Below, in pieces: positions 1-7,060 of a DNA stretch of 45,114 nt. The translations under genes and the position numbers were made by a program. Source of the stretch: Lentisphaerota bacterium (GTDB lineage: Bacteria; Verrucomicrobiota; Kiritimatiellia; CAIQIC01; Lenti-01); assembly GCA_012514035.1 (NCBI GenBank), contig JAAZBB010000010.1, forward strand, positions 1-45,114, read 5' to 3'. Under the pieces are notes generated by a model. The model was not told the origin of the DNA. It worked only from the letters and a program-made list of their open reading frames with translations, and made no database searches. Each line of letters begins with the position of its first letter. The first letter of the stretch is position 1.

Positions 1-79
1 CCTCCGGCCATCCCTTTAGCCCCATCTGGGCTTCCGCCCCGAGAGCAAAATACATGCGCCCCCGACGGGCTTGTTCAAC
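1..79 (-). other. candidate second attC site (partial)
   Basis: Read on the minus strand just after the lipoprotein gene, this stretch begins with GTTGAACAAG (about 79-70), the same 10 bases that open the attC-like site at 486-550. The matching right half is not visible and could lie beyond the window edge. Only the shared left box supports the call. Confidence 0.3.
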
Positions 80-89
80 CCGGGATTGC

Positions 90-107
90 AGCGTGGCTTC
101 GCACGCT
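90..107 (-). terminator. small hairpin after lipoprotein gene
   Basis: A 6-bp stem (AGCGTG / CACGCT) with a 6-nt loop sits directly after the stop codon of the leftward lipoprotein gene. No T-run follows, so it may be a weak terminator or a REP-type palindrome. The same six bases form the palindrome at 1940-1953. Confidence 0.35.
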
Positions 108-108
108 A

Positions 109-465
109 CTAATCCCTACTTTGTTGGGCTTTTGACTGCTTTTTTGTAGCAATATTGCCCTTCTCAACCAGTAGACGGCCGTCAGATATTATTTCGTGGG
201 GCATTTTGTCGCCCTTGTCGCTGATAACGTATACGAAGCTGTCGTTGACCGGGCGGTAGGGATACACCCACCAGGTTTTTCCGTCGGGACCGATCAAGAT
301 ACAGTTGCCGTTGATCGTGAACTCGCGCGACCATGTTTGGCCGTCCGATTCGTACTCCCATACGCCAATGATCGGATGATCCGCGGGGATCTGCCTTGGT
401 CCCGAACTGCAGGCTTGGAGGAGGCAGCAAAGCGCCGCAAATCCGAGTAATCGTAATCCGTTCAT
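109..465 (-). CDS. small lipoprotein, probable integron cassette gene
   Basis: Encodes about 118 residues. The N-terminus (MNGLRLLGFAALCCLLQAC) is a lipoprotein signal peptide with the lipobox LLQAC, so the protein is expected to be lipidated at Cys19 and held in a membrane facing the periplasm. The rest is soluble, beta-rich and Trp/Tyr-rich (GVWEYESDGQTW, GKTWWVYPYRP), resembling small lipocalin-like or DUF-type lipoproteins; I do not recognise the family. I chose the ATG at 465 because AGGAGA lies just upstream; an upstream ATG at 549 would extend the frame back through the attC-like site. Base composition is clearly less GC-rich than the genes from 2.1 kb on. The attC-like site just upstream suggests that this is a captured gene cassette. 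Confidence 0.75.
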   Translation of the reverse strand: MNGLRLLGFAALCCLLQACSSGPRQIPADHPIIGVWEYESDGQTWSREFTINGNCILIGPDGKTWWVYPYRPVNDSFVYVISDKGDKMPHEIISDGRLLVEKGNIATKKQSKAQQSRD

Positions 466-485
466 TCTTGTCTCCTGTGTATTAT

Positions 486-550
486 GCCCAACGTCAGCGT
501 TCTGGCTGAGGTGCTCCTTGGCGCCGATAGCCAGGAACACCTTGTTCAAC
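486..550 (-). other. attC-like recombination site
   Basis: On the minus strand the 65 bases run from GTTGAAC (550-544) to GTTGGGC (492-486). The second box fits the integron R' consensus GTTRRRY exactly; the first fits RYYYAAC with one mismatch. Inside, the arms GTGTTCCTGGCT and AGCCAGAACGC pair as an L box with one mismatch and one unpaired C on the 5' arm. That is an extrahelical G on the bottom strand, as in known attC sites. Unpaired spacers of 3 and 4 nt separate the R and L boxes, and the apical loop is about 21 nt. The site lies between two co-oriented genes, where a cassette junction should be. No sequence search was possible, so the call rests on box match, structure and position. 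Confidence 0.65.
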
Positions 551-561
551 AGCCTTCTGCT

Positions 562-1233
562 TTAGCCAATCTCATCTTTCTGTTGTCGAATAAGGTCGCG
601 TATGTGAACAGGGTTGCTTACACCCACGAATTTCACCTCAACCCCTGCCGTGCCTGCGGATGCAATCTCAACTGTTCCGACCCCGAATATTCGCTCAAGG
701 ATGCCTTGGTTGACATTAATACTGCGAATATCCTTGATCCCGACTTCGCCGATGTGACGCGAAATAATGCCGGTTTTGGCCATCACGCGCTTACTAGTAA
801 TGGTGTACTGCTTTGTATTGCGATCTAGCAGTGCGTAAATGATGAAAAGAAGGCCAAGGCCAAAAAACAGGATCAAGATAACTCCGAAGATGAAATGGCC
901 AAGATAGTAAAGATAGGAGGGCGTACCCTTCCATATATCATTTTCCCATTGTTGTGATTGCTTAAGGGTACTGGTCACTTGTGGGCTGCGGCCATCAAGG
1001 AATTCGCCGCAGTGTTTACATTTAACGGCAGTAAGTTGGATTTCTTCTGAACAGTACGGGCAAGGTCGCGTTAACTTCGGAGGAATAGGCGGCGGGGCGG
1101 CTGAGTGCCGTTGTGGCTTTGGAATTTCAATCGCCTGGCTGCAGGATGGACAGTCGATAAGTTGCCCCCGCATATCGTCGGGGGCTTCTAGCGACTGTTT
1201 GCAGTGAGGGCAATTGAATTTAATATCAGGCAT
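562..1233 (-). CDS. zinc-ribbon and PH-domain membrane protein
   Basis: A 223-residue protein with two zinc-ribbon modules: CPHC...CPSC at about residues 8-31 and CPYC...CKHC at about 58-75. A hydrophobic stretch follows (about 111-136: FIFGVILILFFGLGLLF, probably one membrane hairpin). The C-terminal domain (about 139-218) resembles the bacterial PH domain of the YdbS/DUF304 family, with the typical ITSKRV motif and a hydrophobic GILERIFGVGTVEI strand. Such proteins are membrane-anchored and usually of unknown function. The start has a good GAGGAA ribosome site. GC is lower than in the rest of the window. With attC-like DNA downstream and an integrase remnant diverging upstream, it occupies the first cassette position of a putative integron. 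Confidence 0.8.
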   Translation of the reverse strand: MPDIKFNCPHCKQSLEAPDDMRGQLIDCPSCSQAIEIPKPQRHSAAPPPIPPKLTRPCPYCSEEIQLTAVKCKHCGEFLDGRSPQVTSTLKQSQQWENDIWKGTPSYLYYLGHFIFGVILILFFGLGLLFIIYALLDRNTKQYTITSKRVMAKTGIISRHIGEVGIKDIRSINVNQGILERIFGVGTVEIASAGTAGVEVKFVGVSNPVHIRDLIRQQKDEIG

Positions 1234-1254
1234 GAGTTTCCTCGCTAGTTATCT

Positions 1255-1284
1255 TTTTAAGTTGAACATAGTATTATGCGTCAA
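1255..1284 (-). promoter_or_regulatory. promoter for the leftward cassette genes
   Basis: On the minus strand TTGACG (1284-1279) is separated by 18 nt from TTAAAA (1260-1255), giving a start near 1248 and a short leader with a GAGGAA ribosome site. This is where an integron cassette promoter would be expected. Confidence 0.4.
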
Positions 1285-1408
1285 CGCATAGCATGGTTTG
1301 GTTTGTGTTCGTTTTGATATTTCCGTCAATAGAGTTGTTGCAATATCATGAGTTAGGAGGTGAAATGGACGTATAGCAGGGCGGGATGGGGGATGTGATA
1401 TGCGTCAA
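1275..1408. other. candidate attI region
   Basis: TATGCGTCAA occurs twice in direct orientation (1275-1284 and 1399-1408). The first copy is part of a 16-bp palindrome, tatgcgtcaacgcata (1275-1290). On the minus strand the palindrome contains GTTGACGCATAATAC, close to the GTTGGGCATAATAC that follows the attC-like site at the start of the next gene. Integron attI sites carry direct repeats bound by the integrase next to a GTT core. The assignment is inferred from position and these repeats. Confidence 0.35.
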
Positions 1409-1710
1409 GAGAGCTTTCGGGCGGCAGCTCCACTGAATACGAAGCCGAAATGGTCGGGGGGGGGTATCTGGCGATATTGAGGGAGGCGGGGGCCATTGAA
1501 AAGCGGCTTCCCTATTATGTGGACTGGGTGAGGAGGTTTTTTGCGTGGCATCCCGGTCGGCGGCGGCGGGATCTGGGCGGGCGGAGATCGAAGCGTTTTT
1601 GTTGGAACCCAGCCGAGAGAAAGGGGTAACGAATTGGCAGCTTGCGCAGGCGCGGGATGCGCTGGAGTTGTATTATGAGCGGTTTCGGGGGATTGCCCTG
1701 GCCCCGCGGC
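1400..1710 (+). pseudogene. integron/tyrosine-recombinase integrase remnant
   Basis: A broken gene for the N-terminal SAM-like (core-binding) domain of an integron-type tyrosine recombinase. Three frames must be joined: MRQESFRAAAPLNTKPKW (from 1400), then YLAILREAGAIEKRLPYYV...WVRRFFAWHPG (1465-1575), then AEIEAFLLEPS...QARDALELYYERFRG (from about 1581). The first break lies in a run of nine G (1456-1464). The second looks like a one-base loss in a GC-rich stretch near 1577. The catalytic domain with its R..HxxR..Y residues is absent downstream, so this is a truncated pseudogene. It diverges from the leftward cassette-like genes, as intI does in integrons. The domain match is from memory of the family pattern (helical DW.RRFF, then QA..AL.L.Y). 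Confidence 0.55.
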
Positions 1711-1939
1711 TGAGTGGCGCGGCGGGGGAGAGGTCGGAGCCTGCTGCCGTGTCTGCCGACAACGCCCCCTGTACCATTTCCTCGAACTCGAAACCGGACC
1801 GTTCTGGGCCATCTGGTCAATTCCTTGCGTCACGCCCGGAAGCGTTGCTATCAGGATATGCCCGCATGGATGGAATGGTCAAAGGTGGAACGCGGGGTGC
1901 AGTTCGGGGGGGGAATGGCTCCGGGCCGACGAACAGCCG

Positions 1940-1953
1940 CACGCTGAAGCGTG
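1940..1953. repeat. REP-like palindrome
   Basis: CACGCT-GA-AGCGTG is a perfect 6-bp inverted repeat followed by TACTACAAAGG. Short palindromes of this kind are scattered between genes in many bacterial genomes. The same stem occurs, inverted, at 90-107. The rest of 1711-2147 holds no gene I can support. Confidence 0.4.
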
Positions 1954-1983
1954 TACTACAAAGGAAAGAAGGAAGGGGGGGGC

Positions 1984-2025
1984 GGAATATCCAATATCCA
2001 ACAAGGAATGTCCAATGTCCAAGTA
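1984..2025. repeat. two-unit 21-bp tandem repeat
   Basis: Two 21-base units lie head to tail: ggaatatccaatatccaac (from 1984) and ggaatgtccaatgtccaag (from 2005). They differ at 5 of 21 positions, and each contains an internal near-duplication (atatcca/atatcca and atgtcca/atgtcca). The region is non-coding, between the integrase remnant and lgt. Confidence 0.6.
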
Positions 2026-2147
2026 GGGGGAGGGAATGGGGCAAGGGCGGGAGTCCATGACGGACCGGATTCACCCACGGGACAAGACCGCGGGGGCCTG
2101 ATGGCTTGACTGCGGGACTGGTCCGGACCGGCCATCTGCGCCGGGCG

Positions 2148-2927
2148 TCAGCGGAGCGGGGGGGTGAATTTGCGGCGGGGCAGGAAGACAAACAACGCGA
2201 TGCCGATTGCGAGCAGGGCGAGGGAGATGCCTTGGGCGGCATCGATGGCGAACCAGCTCAGGCGTTCATCGCCCCGCAGATATTCCAGCAGGAACCGGCA
2301 GGGCGGATACAGCACTAGGTAGAGCGCGAACACGGCCCCATCCTTGTGGCGGCGGCGATATGCGACCAGCAGAGCGGTCCAGATCGCCAACAGGCACGCG
2401 GATTCGATGAGCTGTACGGGAAAGAGCGGCACGCCGGGGAATAGCCGCCCGGGTTCGCAAGCCGGAGGATAGGCGATGCCGCACCAGGCTTCGCCCGCCG
2501 GCCGGCCGTAGCAGCAGCCGTTCAGGAAGCAACCGATACGTCCGAGCGCGTGCCCGATGGCCAGCCCCGGAATGGCGAAATCCGCTGCGTGCCACAGAGG
2601 CAGGCGATGATGCCGCGCCCACAGCGCCAGGGCGGTCGCCCCCAGAATCAGCCCGCCATAAAAGATCAGCCCGCCTTGGTCGATGCGGATGATTTCCAGC
2701 GGCGCGGATCGATAGTAGGACCAGTTTGCCATAACGTAGGTCACCCGGGAACCCACAATACCGCTGACCATGAGCCAGAATCCGAGATCAGCCGCGAATC
2801 CCGGGGGCCGATCCTCCCGTCGGTCCAGCCACTGCCACGTCAGGATGGCGGCCAGCAGACCCAGCGCCGCCATGGCGCCGTAACTGTAGATTTCCTTGCC
2901 GAGGATACGGAAGAGGACCGGATGCAT
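2148..2927 (-). CDS. lgt: prolipoprotein diacylglyceryl transferase
   Basis: Lgt moves a diacylglyceryl group from phosphatidylglycerol to the lipobox cysteine of prelipoproteins in the cytoplasmic membrane, the first step of lipoprotein maturation. The 259-residue protein has about seven hydrophobic segments. It carries the Lgt signature HALGRIGCFLNGCCYG at residues 126-141 (His126, Arg130 and the Asn of FLNGCCYG), and the GGLIFYGG loop at about 85-92. The C-terminal FLLEYLRGDER is also typical. Length is normal for the family. It is divergent from the permease gene at 3017. Its substrates in this window include the lipoproteins at 109, 4702 and 25166. Confidence 0.95.
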   Translation of the reverse strand: MHPVLFRILGKEIYSYGAMAALGLLAAILTWQWLDRREDRPPGFAADLGFWLMVSGIVGSRVTYVMANWSYYRSAPLEIIRIDQGGLIFYGGLILGATALALWARHHRLPLWHAADFAIPGLAIGHALGRIGCFLNGCCYGRPAGEAWCGIAYPPACEPGRLFPGVPLFPVQLIESACLLAIWTALLVAYRRRHKDGAVFALYLVLYPPCRFLLEYLRGDERLSWFAIDAAQGISLALLAIGIALFVFLPRRKFTPPLR

Positions 2928-2979
2928 GATGTTTGTCAGCCTAGCAGACGGCGTTGGCGAAATCCAGTCCGGCAGGGGG

Positions 2980-3008
2980 TGGCGATTCGGCGCCGGGTAT
3001 GGTAGACT
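2980..3008 (+). promoter_or_regulatory. promoter close to permease start
   Basis: TGGCGA (2980-2985), a 17-nt spacer and TAGACT (3003-3008) lie only 8 nt before the ATG at 3017, and no Shine-Dalgarno sequence is present. If used, the mRNA would be leaderless or nearly so. The -35 match is weak. Confidence 0.35.
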
Positions 3009-3016
3009 AATAGATC

Positions 3017-4078
3017 ATGGCACACACAGTTCATACAGCGTTGGAAGTGTTGCAGCGCACCTGGGCGGTTCTGGGTGAGATGTCGCCCTGGGTCCTGGGC
3101 GGGTTTTTGATCGCCGGCCTGCTGTCGCTGTGGCTCAACGCCCCCGTGGTGCGGCAGCATTTCGGCGGGGGGCGGGTCCTGGCGATCTTCAAGGCCGTAG
3201 CGCTGGGCGTGCCCCTGCCCGTCTGTTCCTGCGGCGTCATTCCGCTGGCTGCTTCGCTGCGCCGGCACGGAGCCGGCAAGGGGCCCACCGCCGCCTTCCT
3301 GATGAGTACACCCCAGACCGGCGTGGACAGCATCGCGGTGACCTATGGATTGATGGGAGGCCTCTTGGCGCTCTTCCGCCCTCTGGCTGCCCTGGTCTCG
3401 GGGGCGATGTGCGGCTTTGCCGTGGAAGCGCTTGATCCTGACGATCACGCCTCTGGCGGCCTGCCGGATCCAGACCTGGCAGAGGCCACCCGCCCCTGGT
3501 GGGCGCGTATTTTCCACAATGGATTTATCGTGCTGCCGCGCTCGATCGGCGGGGCGCTGGTCATCGGAGCACTGGTATCCGCCGCGGTGATGACGCTCGT
3601 TCCGGAAAACTACATTGCCGAACGCATTGCCAACCCGATTGCCCAGATGGCGCTGACGCTGGCTTTTGCCATTCCGGTGTACATCTGCTCCACGGCCGCG
3701 GTGCCCTTTGCGCTGGGCCTGCTGGCGGCGGGCCTGACGCCCGGCGCGGCGATGGCCTTTTTAATCGGGGGCCCCGGCGTAAGCGCCTCGACCCTGCTGG
3801 CCGTCTGGCGGCTGATGGGGTGGCGAACCACCTTGATCTATGTGACGGTCCTGGCCGCCTGCGCGATCGGCTTCGGCCTGCTGCTTGATGGGCTTGTGCC
3901 CGCCGACTGGGCTCCGACCGGCCTGCGCACGGTGTCGCGTCATGTCCACGACCACGGCGGCCTGGCCTGGTCCGTGCATATGCGCGCCGCGCTGCTGCTG
4001 GCTGTGCTGGCCTGGGCGCGCTGGGCGCCCCGCAAGCCCGCCCCGGCGCCCGTGCTTGCATCGCCCGCCGAGAAATGA
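3017..4078 (+). CDS. SO_0444-type Cu/Zn efflux permease (DUF318 family)
   Basis: A 353-residue polytopic membrane protein of the ArsP/DUF318 permease family, closest to the SO_0444 group annotated as copper/zinc efflux. The diagnostic motif PVCSCGVIPLA is at about residues 70-80, and STPQTGVDS at about 96-104. A second permease-like half repeats the pattern (IPVYICSTAAVPFALGL at about 220-236, then GGPGVSASTLL). The cysteines of VCSCG and the Thr/Ser-rich loop are the likely metal path. The substrate is inferred from family annotation and not from anything specific here. It has no adjacent metal regulator. The stop overlaps an unused ATG (ATGA) ahead of the next gene, so the two may be cotranscribed. 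Confidence 0.85.
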   Translation: MAHTVHTALEVLQRTWAVLGEMSPWVLGGFLIAGLLSLWLNAPVVRQHFGGGRVLAIFKAVALGVPLPVCSCGVIPLAASLRRHGAGKGPTAAFLMSTPQTGVDSIAVTYGLMGGLLALFRPLAALVSGAMCGFAVEALDPDDHASGGLPDPDLAEATRPWWARIFHNGFIVLPRSIGGALVIGALVSAAVMTLVPENYIAERIANPIAQMALTLAFAIPVYICSTAAVPFALGLLAAGLTPGAAMAFLIGGPGVSASTLLAVWRLMGWRTTLIYVTVLAACAIGFGLLLDGLVPADWAPTGLRTVSRHVHDHGGLAWSVHMRAALLLAVLAWARWAPRKPAPAPVLASPAEK

Positions 4079-4101
4079 GAAAACACTGCGGGAGGCAGAG
4101 T

Positions 4102-4557
4102 ATGAGTGAAATCAACGTGCGGCAGGCAACGGCGGCGGAAGCGCGCCGGATCGCGGACTTCAACCGGGCGTTGGCGATGGAGACCGAAGGCCTCGCGCTG
4201 CAGGAAAGCACGGTGATGGCCGGCGTCCAGGCGCTCCTGGCCCATCCCGAACGCGGCAACTATCTCGTGGCCGAGACTGGCGGCGTAGTGGCCGGCGGCC
4301 TGCTGATCACCTATGAATGGAGCGACTGGCGCAACAAGATGTTCTGGTGGATCCAGAGCGTGTACGTCAAACCCGAGCTCCGCGGTCGCGGCGTTTACCG
4401 AGCCTTGTACGAAAAGGTTGCGGCGCTCGCGGCCGCCGACGGCAACGTTTGCGGCTTCCGTCTCTACGTCCACAAGGACAACGCGCGTGCCCAGGAGGTT
4501 TATCGCAGCCTCGGCATGGAGCAGACGCCCTACCTCATTTTTGAAGACCTGCTTTAG
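4102..4557 (+). CDS. GNAT family N-acetyltransferase
   Basis: A 151-residue GNAT acetyltransferase that transfers the acetyl group of acetyl-CoA to an unknown amine. The N-terminus IRQATAAEA-like strand/helix (here NVRQATAAEARRIADFN) and the acetyl-CoA-binding segment QSVYVKPELRGRGVYRALY (about 93-111, motif RGRGVY) are clear. The C-terminal NARAQEVYRSLGME helix closes the fold. I chose the ATG at 4102, preceded by GGGAGG at normal spacing, over the ATG at 4075 that overlaps the permease stop. It is a complete single-domain protein. The substrate cannot be read from sequence. Confidence 0.88.
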   Translation: MSEINVRQATAAEARRIADFNRALAMETEGLALQESTVMAGVQALLAHPERGNYLVAETGGVVAGGLLITYEWSDWRNKMFWWIQSVYVKPELRGRGVYRALYEKVAALAAADGNVCGFRLYVHKDNARAQEVYRSLGMEQTPYLIFEDLL

Positions 4558-4701
4558 CCCCGGGCTCTGCGATGCCTGTGCCGCCGGTCCGGTCCGTTTG
4601 ATGCCGCGGCGGGCCGGCCGCTGCCGGATTCCACACCGTGGAAAACGACTTTTCCGGGCCGTGGCGCGGGCCGGCATTCTTCTGCAGGCCGGCGGTCGCT
4701 G

Positions 4702-5262
4702 TCAGTCGGGAATGAACAGCTTCTGGCCGACCTTGATCTGGTCGGCGCTCTTGAGCTGGTTGGCTTGGACCAGGACGGAGAGCTTGACGCCATAGGCGGA
4801 GGCGATCACCGAGAGAGTTTCGCCTGGCTGGACGACGTGCTCGATGCCGGTTTGGGAAGGCGAGCGAGCGGCGGCCCGGGCGGGCGCCGAGGATTTCATC
4901 AGGGAGGACACCTTCTTGGCGATGTCATCGTAAATCTCCTGCCGGTCTTTGATGCGCGCCGCGTCCACCGCCCGGACCTGCTGCTGCACGTCGTCGAGCT
5001 GCGTCTGGACGGACCGCACCTCGGCGGCGGAAGCCGTGTCGGGGGCGGCGGCCCGGGTGGCCTGGAGTTCTCCCTGCAGGCGGCCGATTTCCCCGTCGGT
5101 GGCGTCCAGACGCGCGTTGAGGCGCCGGATTTCTTCGCGCAGGTAGCCCACATCGGCCTGGGTGGCGGCAGGCGGGGCGGAATCCTCGCCAACAGTGACG
5201 CAGCCGGAAACGGCGCAGAGCAGTCCGGCGGCCGGGAACAGGAGTTTCAAGACACTTTTCAT
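4702..5262 (-). CDS. LysM-domain lipoprotein with coiled coil
   Basis: Encodes 186 residues. A lipoprotein signal peptide (MKSVLKLLFPAAGLLCAVSGC) ends in a lipobox at Cys21. A heptad-rich coiled coil follows (about 38-105: LREEIRRLNARLDATDGEIG and on). A single C-terminal LysM domain (about 140-186) contains VQPGETLSVIASAYGVK and QIKVGQKLFIP. The protein should sit on an envelope membrane and bind peptidoglycan through LysM, with the coiled coil giving oligomerisation or reach. I placed the start at 5262 because the signal peptide begins there; the open frame extends upstream to 5412 but that part is Arg-rich and unlike a signal peptide. It diverges from the amidase gene, which also acts on the cell wall. 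Confidence 0.85.
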   Translation of the reverse strand: MKSVLKLLFPAAGLLCAVSGCVTVGEDSAPPAATQADVGYLREEIRRLNARLDATDGEIGRLQGELQATRAAAPDTASAAEVRSVQTQLDDVQQQVRAVDAARIKDRQEIYDDIAKKVSSLMKSSAPARAAARSPSQTGIEHVVQPGETLSVIASAYGVKLSVLVQANQLKSADQIKVGQKLFIPD

Positions 5263-5623
5263 GGACGGGAAGATAGAAATTCCGAGCCGGAAGCGCAAGA
5301 AAATGCGCGTGCGGCTCCGGATCCGCCGTTTACCAAGTGCCGTGCGGCGGCCACGAAGGGTGTATCCCTGTTTTATTGACAACGATCGACCAAATTTGGA
5401 GTGCGGTGGCAAGCGAGGCTCGACGAGCGCTACGCCGCTTTTTGTTGGGGGGTGGGGGCAGCCGAACGGTCAGCCGGAACAGCCCAAACAGCCAAAGCGG
5501 GGCCGCGGCGGCAAGCCCCTTGTCCCCGCACGCCTAAATAGCCAGCCATGGGAGACGGCAGTTCGATTCCGGTCGGTCAATGAAACGGGGCCGCGCGAGC
5601 CACGAAGGCCATGCATGAACTTG

Positions 5624-5652
5624 TTGCCAGCGCCCCGGACGGTCCTTATAGT
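5624..5652 (+). promoter_or_regulatory. promoter for amidase gene, probably leaderless
   Basis: TTGCCA (5624-5629), exactly 17 nt, then TATAGT (5647-5652). The predicted start point is about 5659, and the ATG of the signal peptide is at 5663, with no Shine-Dalgarno sequence. This favours a leaderless mRNA. The rest of the 5263-5662 gap has a TTGACA at 5375-5380 without a good -10 partner and no recognisable gene. Confidence 0.5.
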
Positions 5653-5662
5653 GCCTGCTTTT

Positions 5663-7060
5663 ATGCATGCCCTCCATTCCATCGGTCTGACGTTGGGGCT
5701 TGTGTTGGGATTGTGGCTGTCGACGCCGCTTCCGGCGCCGGGCCAGGTGCGTGCCCTGCGCACGGTGCCGCATGCCGGCAACCAATATGTCATGCTCAAA
5801 GACCTGGCCGCCATGTACGGGCTTCCGTTGACCCGGCCGGGCGGCCGGACGCTGGTCGTCCGCGGGCAGTATGTCAACTTTCAGTTCACGGAGAACGGCC
5901 GGGAGATGCTGCACAACGGCAGCCGGATCTGGCTGCATGCGCCGGTGATCTCGTTGCGGGGCCAATGGTGCCTCAGCCATGCCGATGCGCAATATGTGAT
6001 TGACCCGCTGGTCCGGCCGTCGGCCTATCTCAGCGGGCGCGGGACGCGCACCGTCGTGCTGGATGCCGGACACGGCGGCAAGGATCCGGGCGCCAGCGCG
6101 CCTGGTTTACAGGAAAAAAACCTGACGCTGGATATCGCCCGCCGGACCAAAGCGCATCTGGCGGCGGCCGGAGTCCGGGTGGTGATGACCCGCGACGACG
6201 ACCGGGTCCTGGCCCTGGATACTCGTCCCATGCTGGCGGCCCGCGGCAGCGGAGACGTGTTTGTCAGTATTCACCTGAACTCCGCGAAATCCCACAGTGT
6301 CCAAGGGGTCGAAACCTTCGTGATGCCGATGGAGGGATTTCCGCCCACGGCCGAATCCCGCCTGGGCGGCAAGTATCCGACGCAGGCCAACAACCGGTTC
6401 AACCATTCCAACACGGTGCTGGGCGACCAGATTCACCGCGCCCTGATCGGCATAACCCGGGCGGACGATCGCGGTTTGCGGAGAGCCCGCTTTCATGTCC
6501 TGCGGAATTCCGCCATGCCGGCCGTGCTGGTCGAATGCGGGTTTCTATCGAATCCCCAGGAACGGCTCAAGTTGGCCACGCCGTCCTACCGCGAAACCGT
6601 TGCGCAAGGTCTCGCGCAGGGCATCTTGAATTACCTGGCGCTGGTCAATCGGGCCAAGGTGCAATTGGGCGCACCGCTGATCCAGCCGGCGATCCAAACG
6701 GTTGCCGCCGCCCGCGCGGAGCCGATCCGGCAGGCCAGCGCGCCGATTCCGATGGCCGCGCGTGCCTGGGGGCCCGCCCCGAGCGCTGTGGCGGCGGCTC
6801 CTGGTGCTCCGGTTGCGGTCAGTCCGCAACCCGTTCCACCGGTTTTCGCGCCGCTCACGGCCGCAGTGACCGCTCCGCCGTCCGCGGCCCCGGCTGTTCC
6901 TCCGACGCCTGAGCCGCCCCCGGCGGCGGCTGTCGGCCCGCCGCCACCACCGCCGCGTCCGCCCAAGGCGATTGCTCCACCGCCCGGAAACCTGTTGAAT
7001 CCCAACCTGATCAATCGTCCGCGGTCCGAAACCGCGCCGACCGAGGTTCGCCATGAATAA
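5663..7060 (+). CDS. N-acetylmuramoyl-L-alanine amidase (Amidase_3)
   Basis: A secreted zinc amidase of 465 residues that cuts the bond between MurNAc and L-Ala in peptidoglycan. A signal peptide covers about 1-29. Residues 35-118 form a small beta-rich domain like the copper-amine-oxidase N-terminal/SLH-type module often found before Amidase_3. The catalytic domain spans about 128-320, with zinc ligands His137 (VVLDAGHGGKDPGA), Glu151 (EKNLTLDIA) and His204 (FVSIHLNSA), and catalytic Glu291 (AVLVECGFLSNPQER). The remaining C-terminal part is Pro/Ala-rich and probably disordered. An ATG at 5615 would add 16 residues, but it lies upstream of the predicted promoter. It overlaps the next gene by 8 nt. 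Confidence 0.92.
   Translation: MHALHSIGLTLGLVLGLWLSTPLPAPGQVRALRTVPHAGNQYVMLKDLAAMYGLPLTRPGGRTLVVRGQYVNFQFTENGREMLHNGSRIWLHAPVISLRGQWCLSHADAQYVIDPLVRPSAYLSGRGTRTVVLDAGHGGKDPGASAPGLQEKNLTLDIARRTKAHLAAAGVRVVMTRDDDRVLALDTRPMLAARGSGDVFVSIHLNSAKSHSVQGVETFVMPMEGFPPTAESRLGGKYPTQANNRFNHSNTVLGDQIHRALIGITRADDRGLRRARFHVLRNSAMPAVLVECGFLSNPQERLKLATPSYRETVAQGLAQGILNYLALVNRAKVQLGAPLIQPAIQTVAAARAEPIRQASAPIPMAARAWGPAPSAVAAAPGAPVAVSPQPVPPVFAPLTAAVTAPPSAAPAVPPTPEPPPAAAVGPPPPPPRPPKAIAPPPGNLLNPNLINRPRSETAPTEVRHE

Noticed and set aside
1405-2242. Several overlapping 100-140 residue open frames in the left intergenic region
   Set aside because: They are Pro/Arg-rich shadow frames with no ribosome site; only the integrase fragment has family-like sequence.
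5557-5580. gttcgattcc resembling a tRNA T-loop
   Set aside because: The flanking bases do not form the 5-bp T-stem, and no acceptor or anticodon arm can be placed around it.
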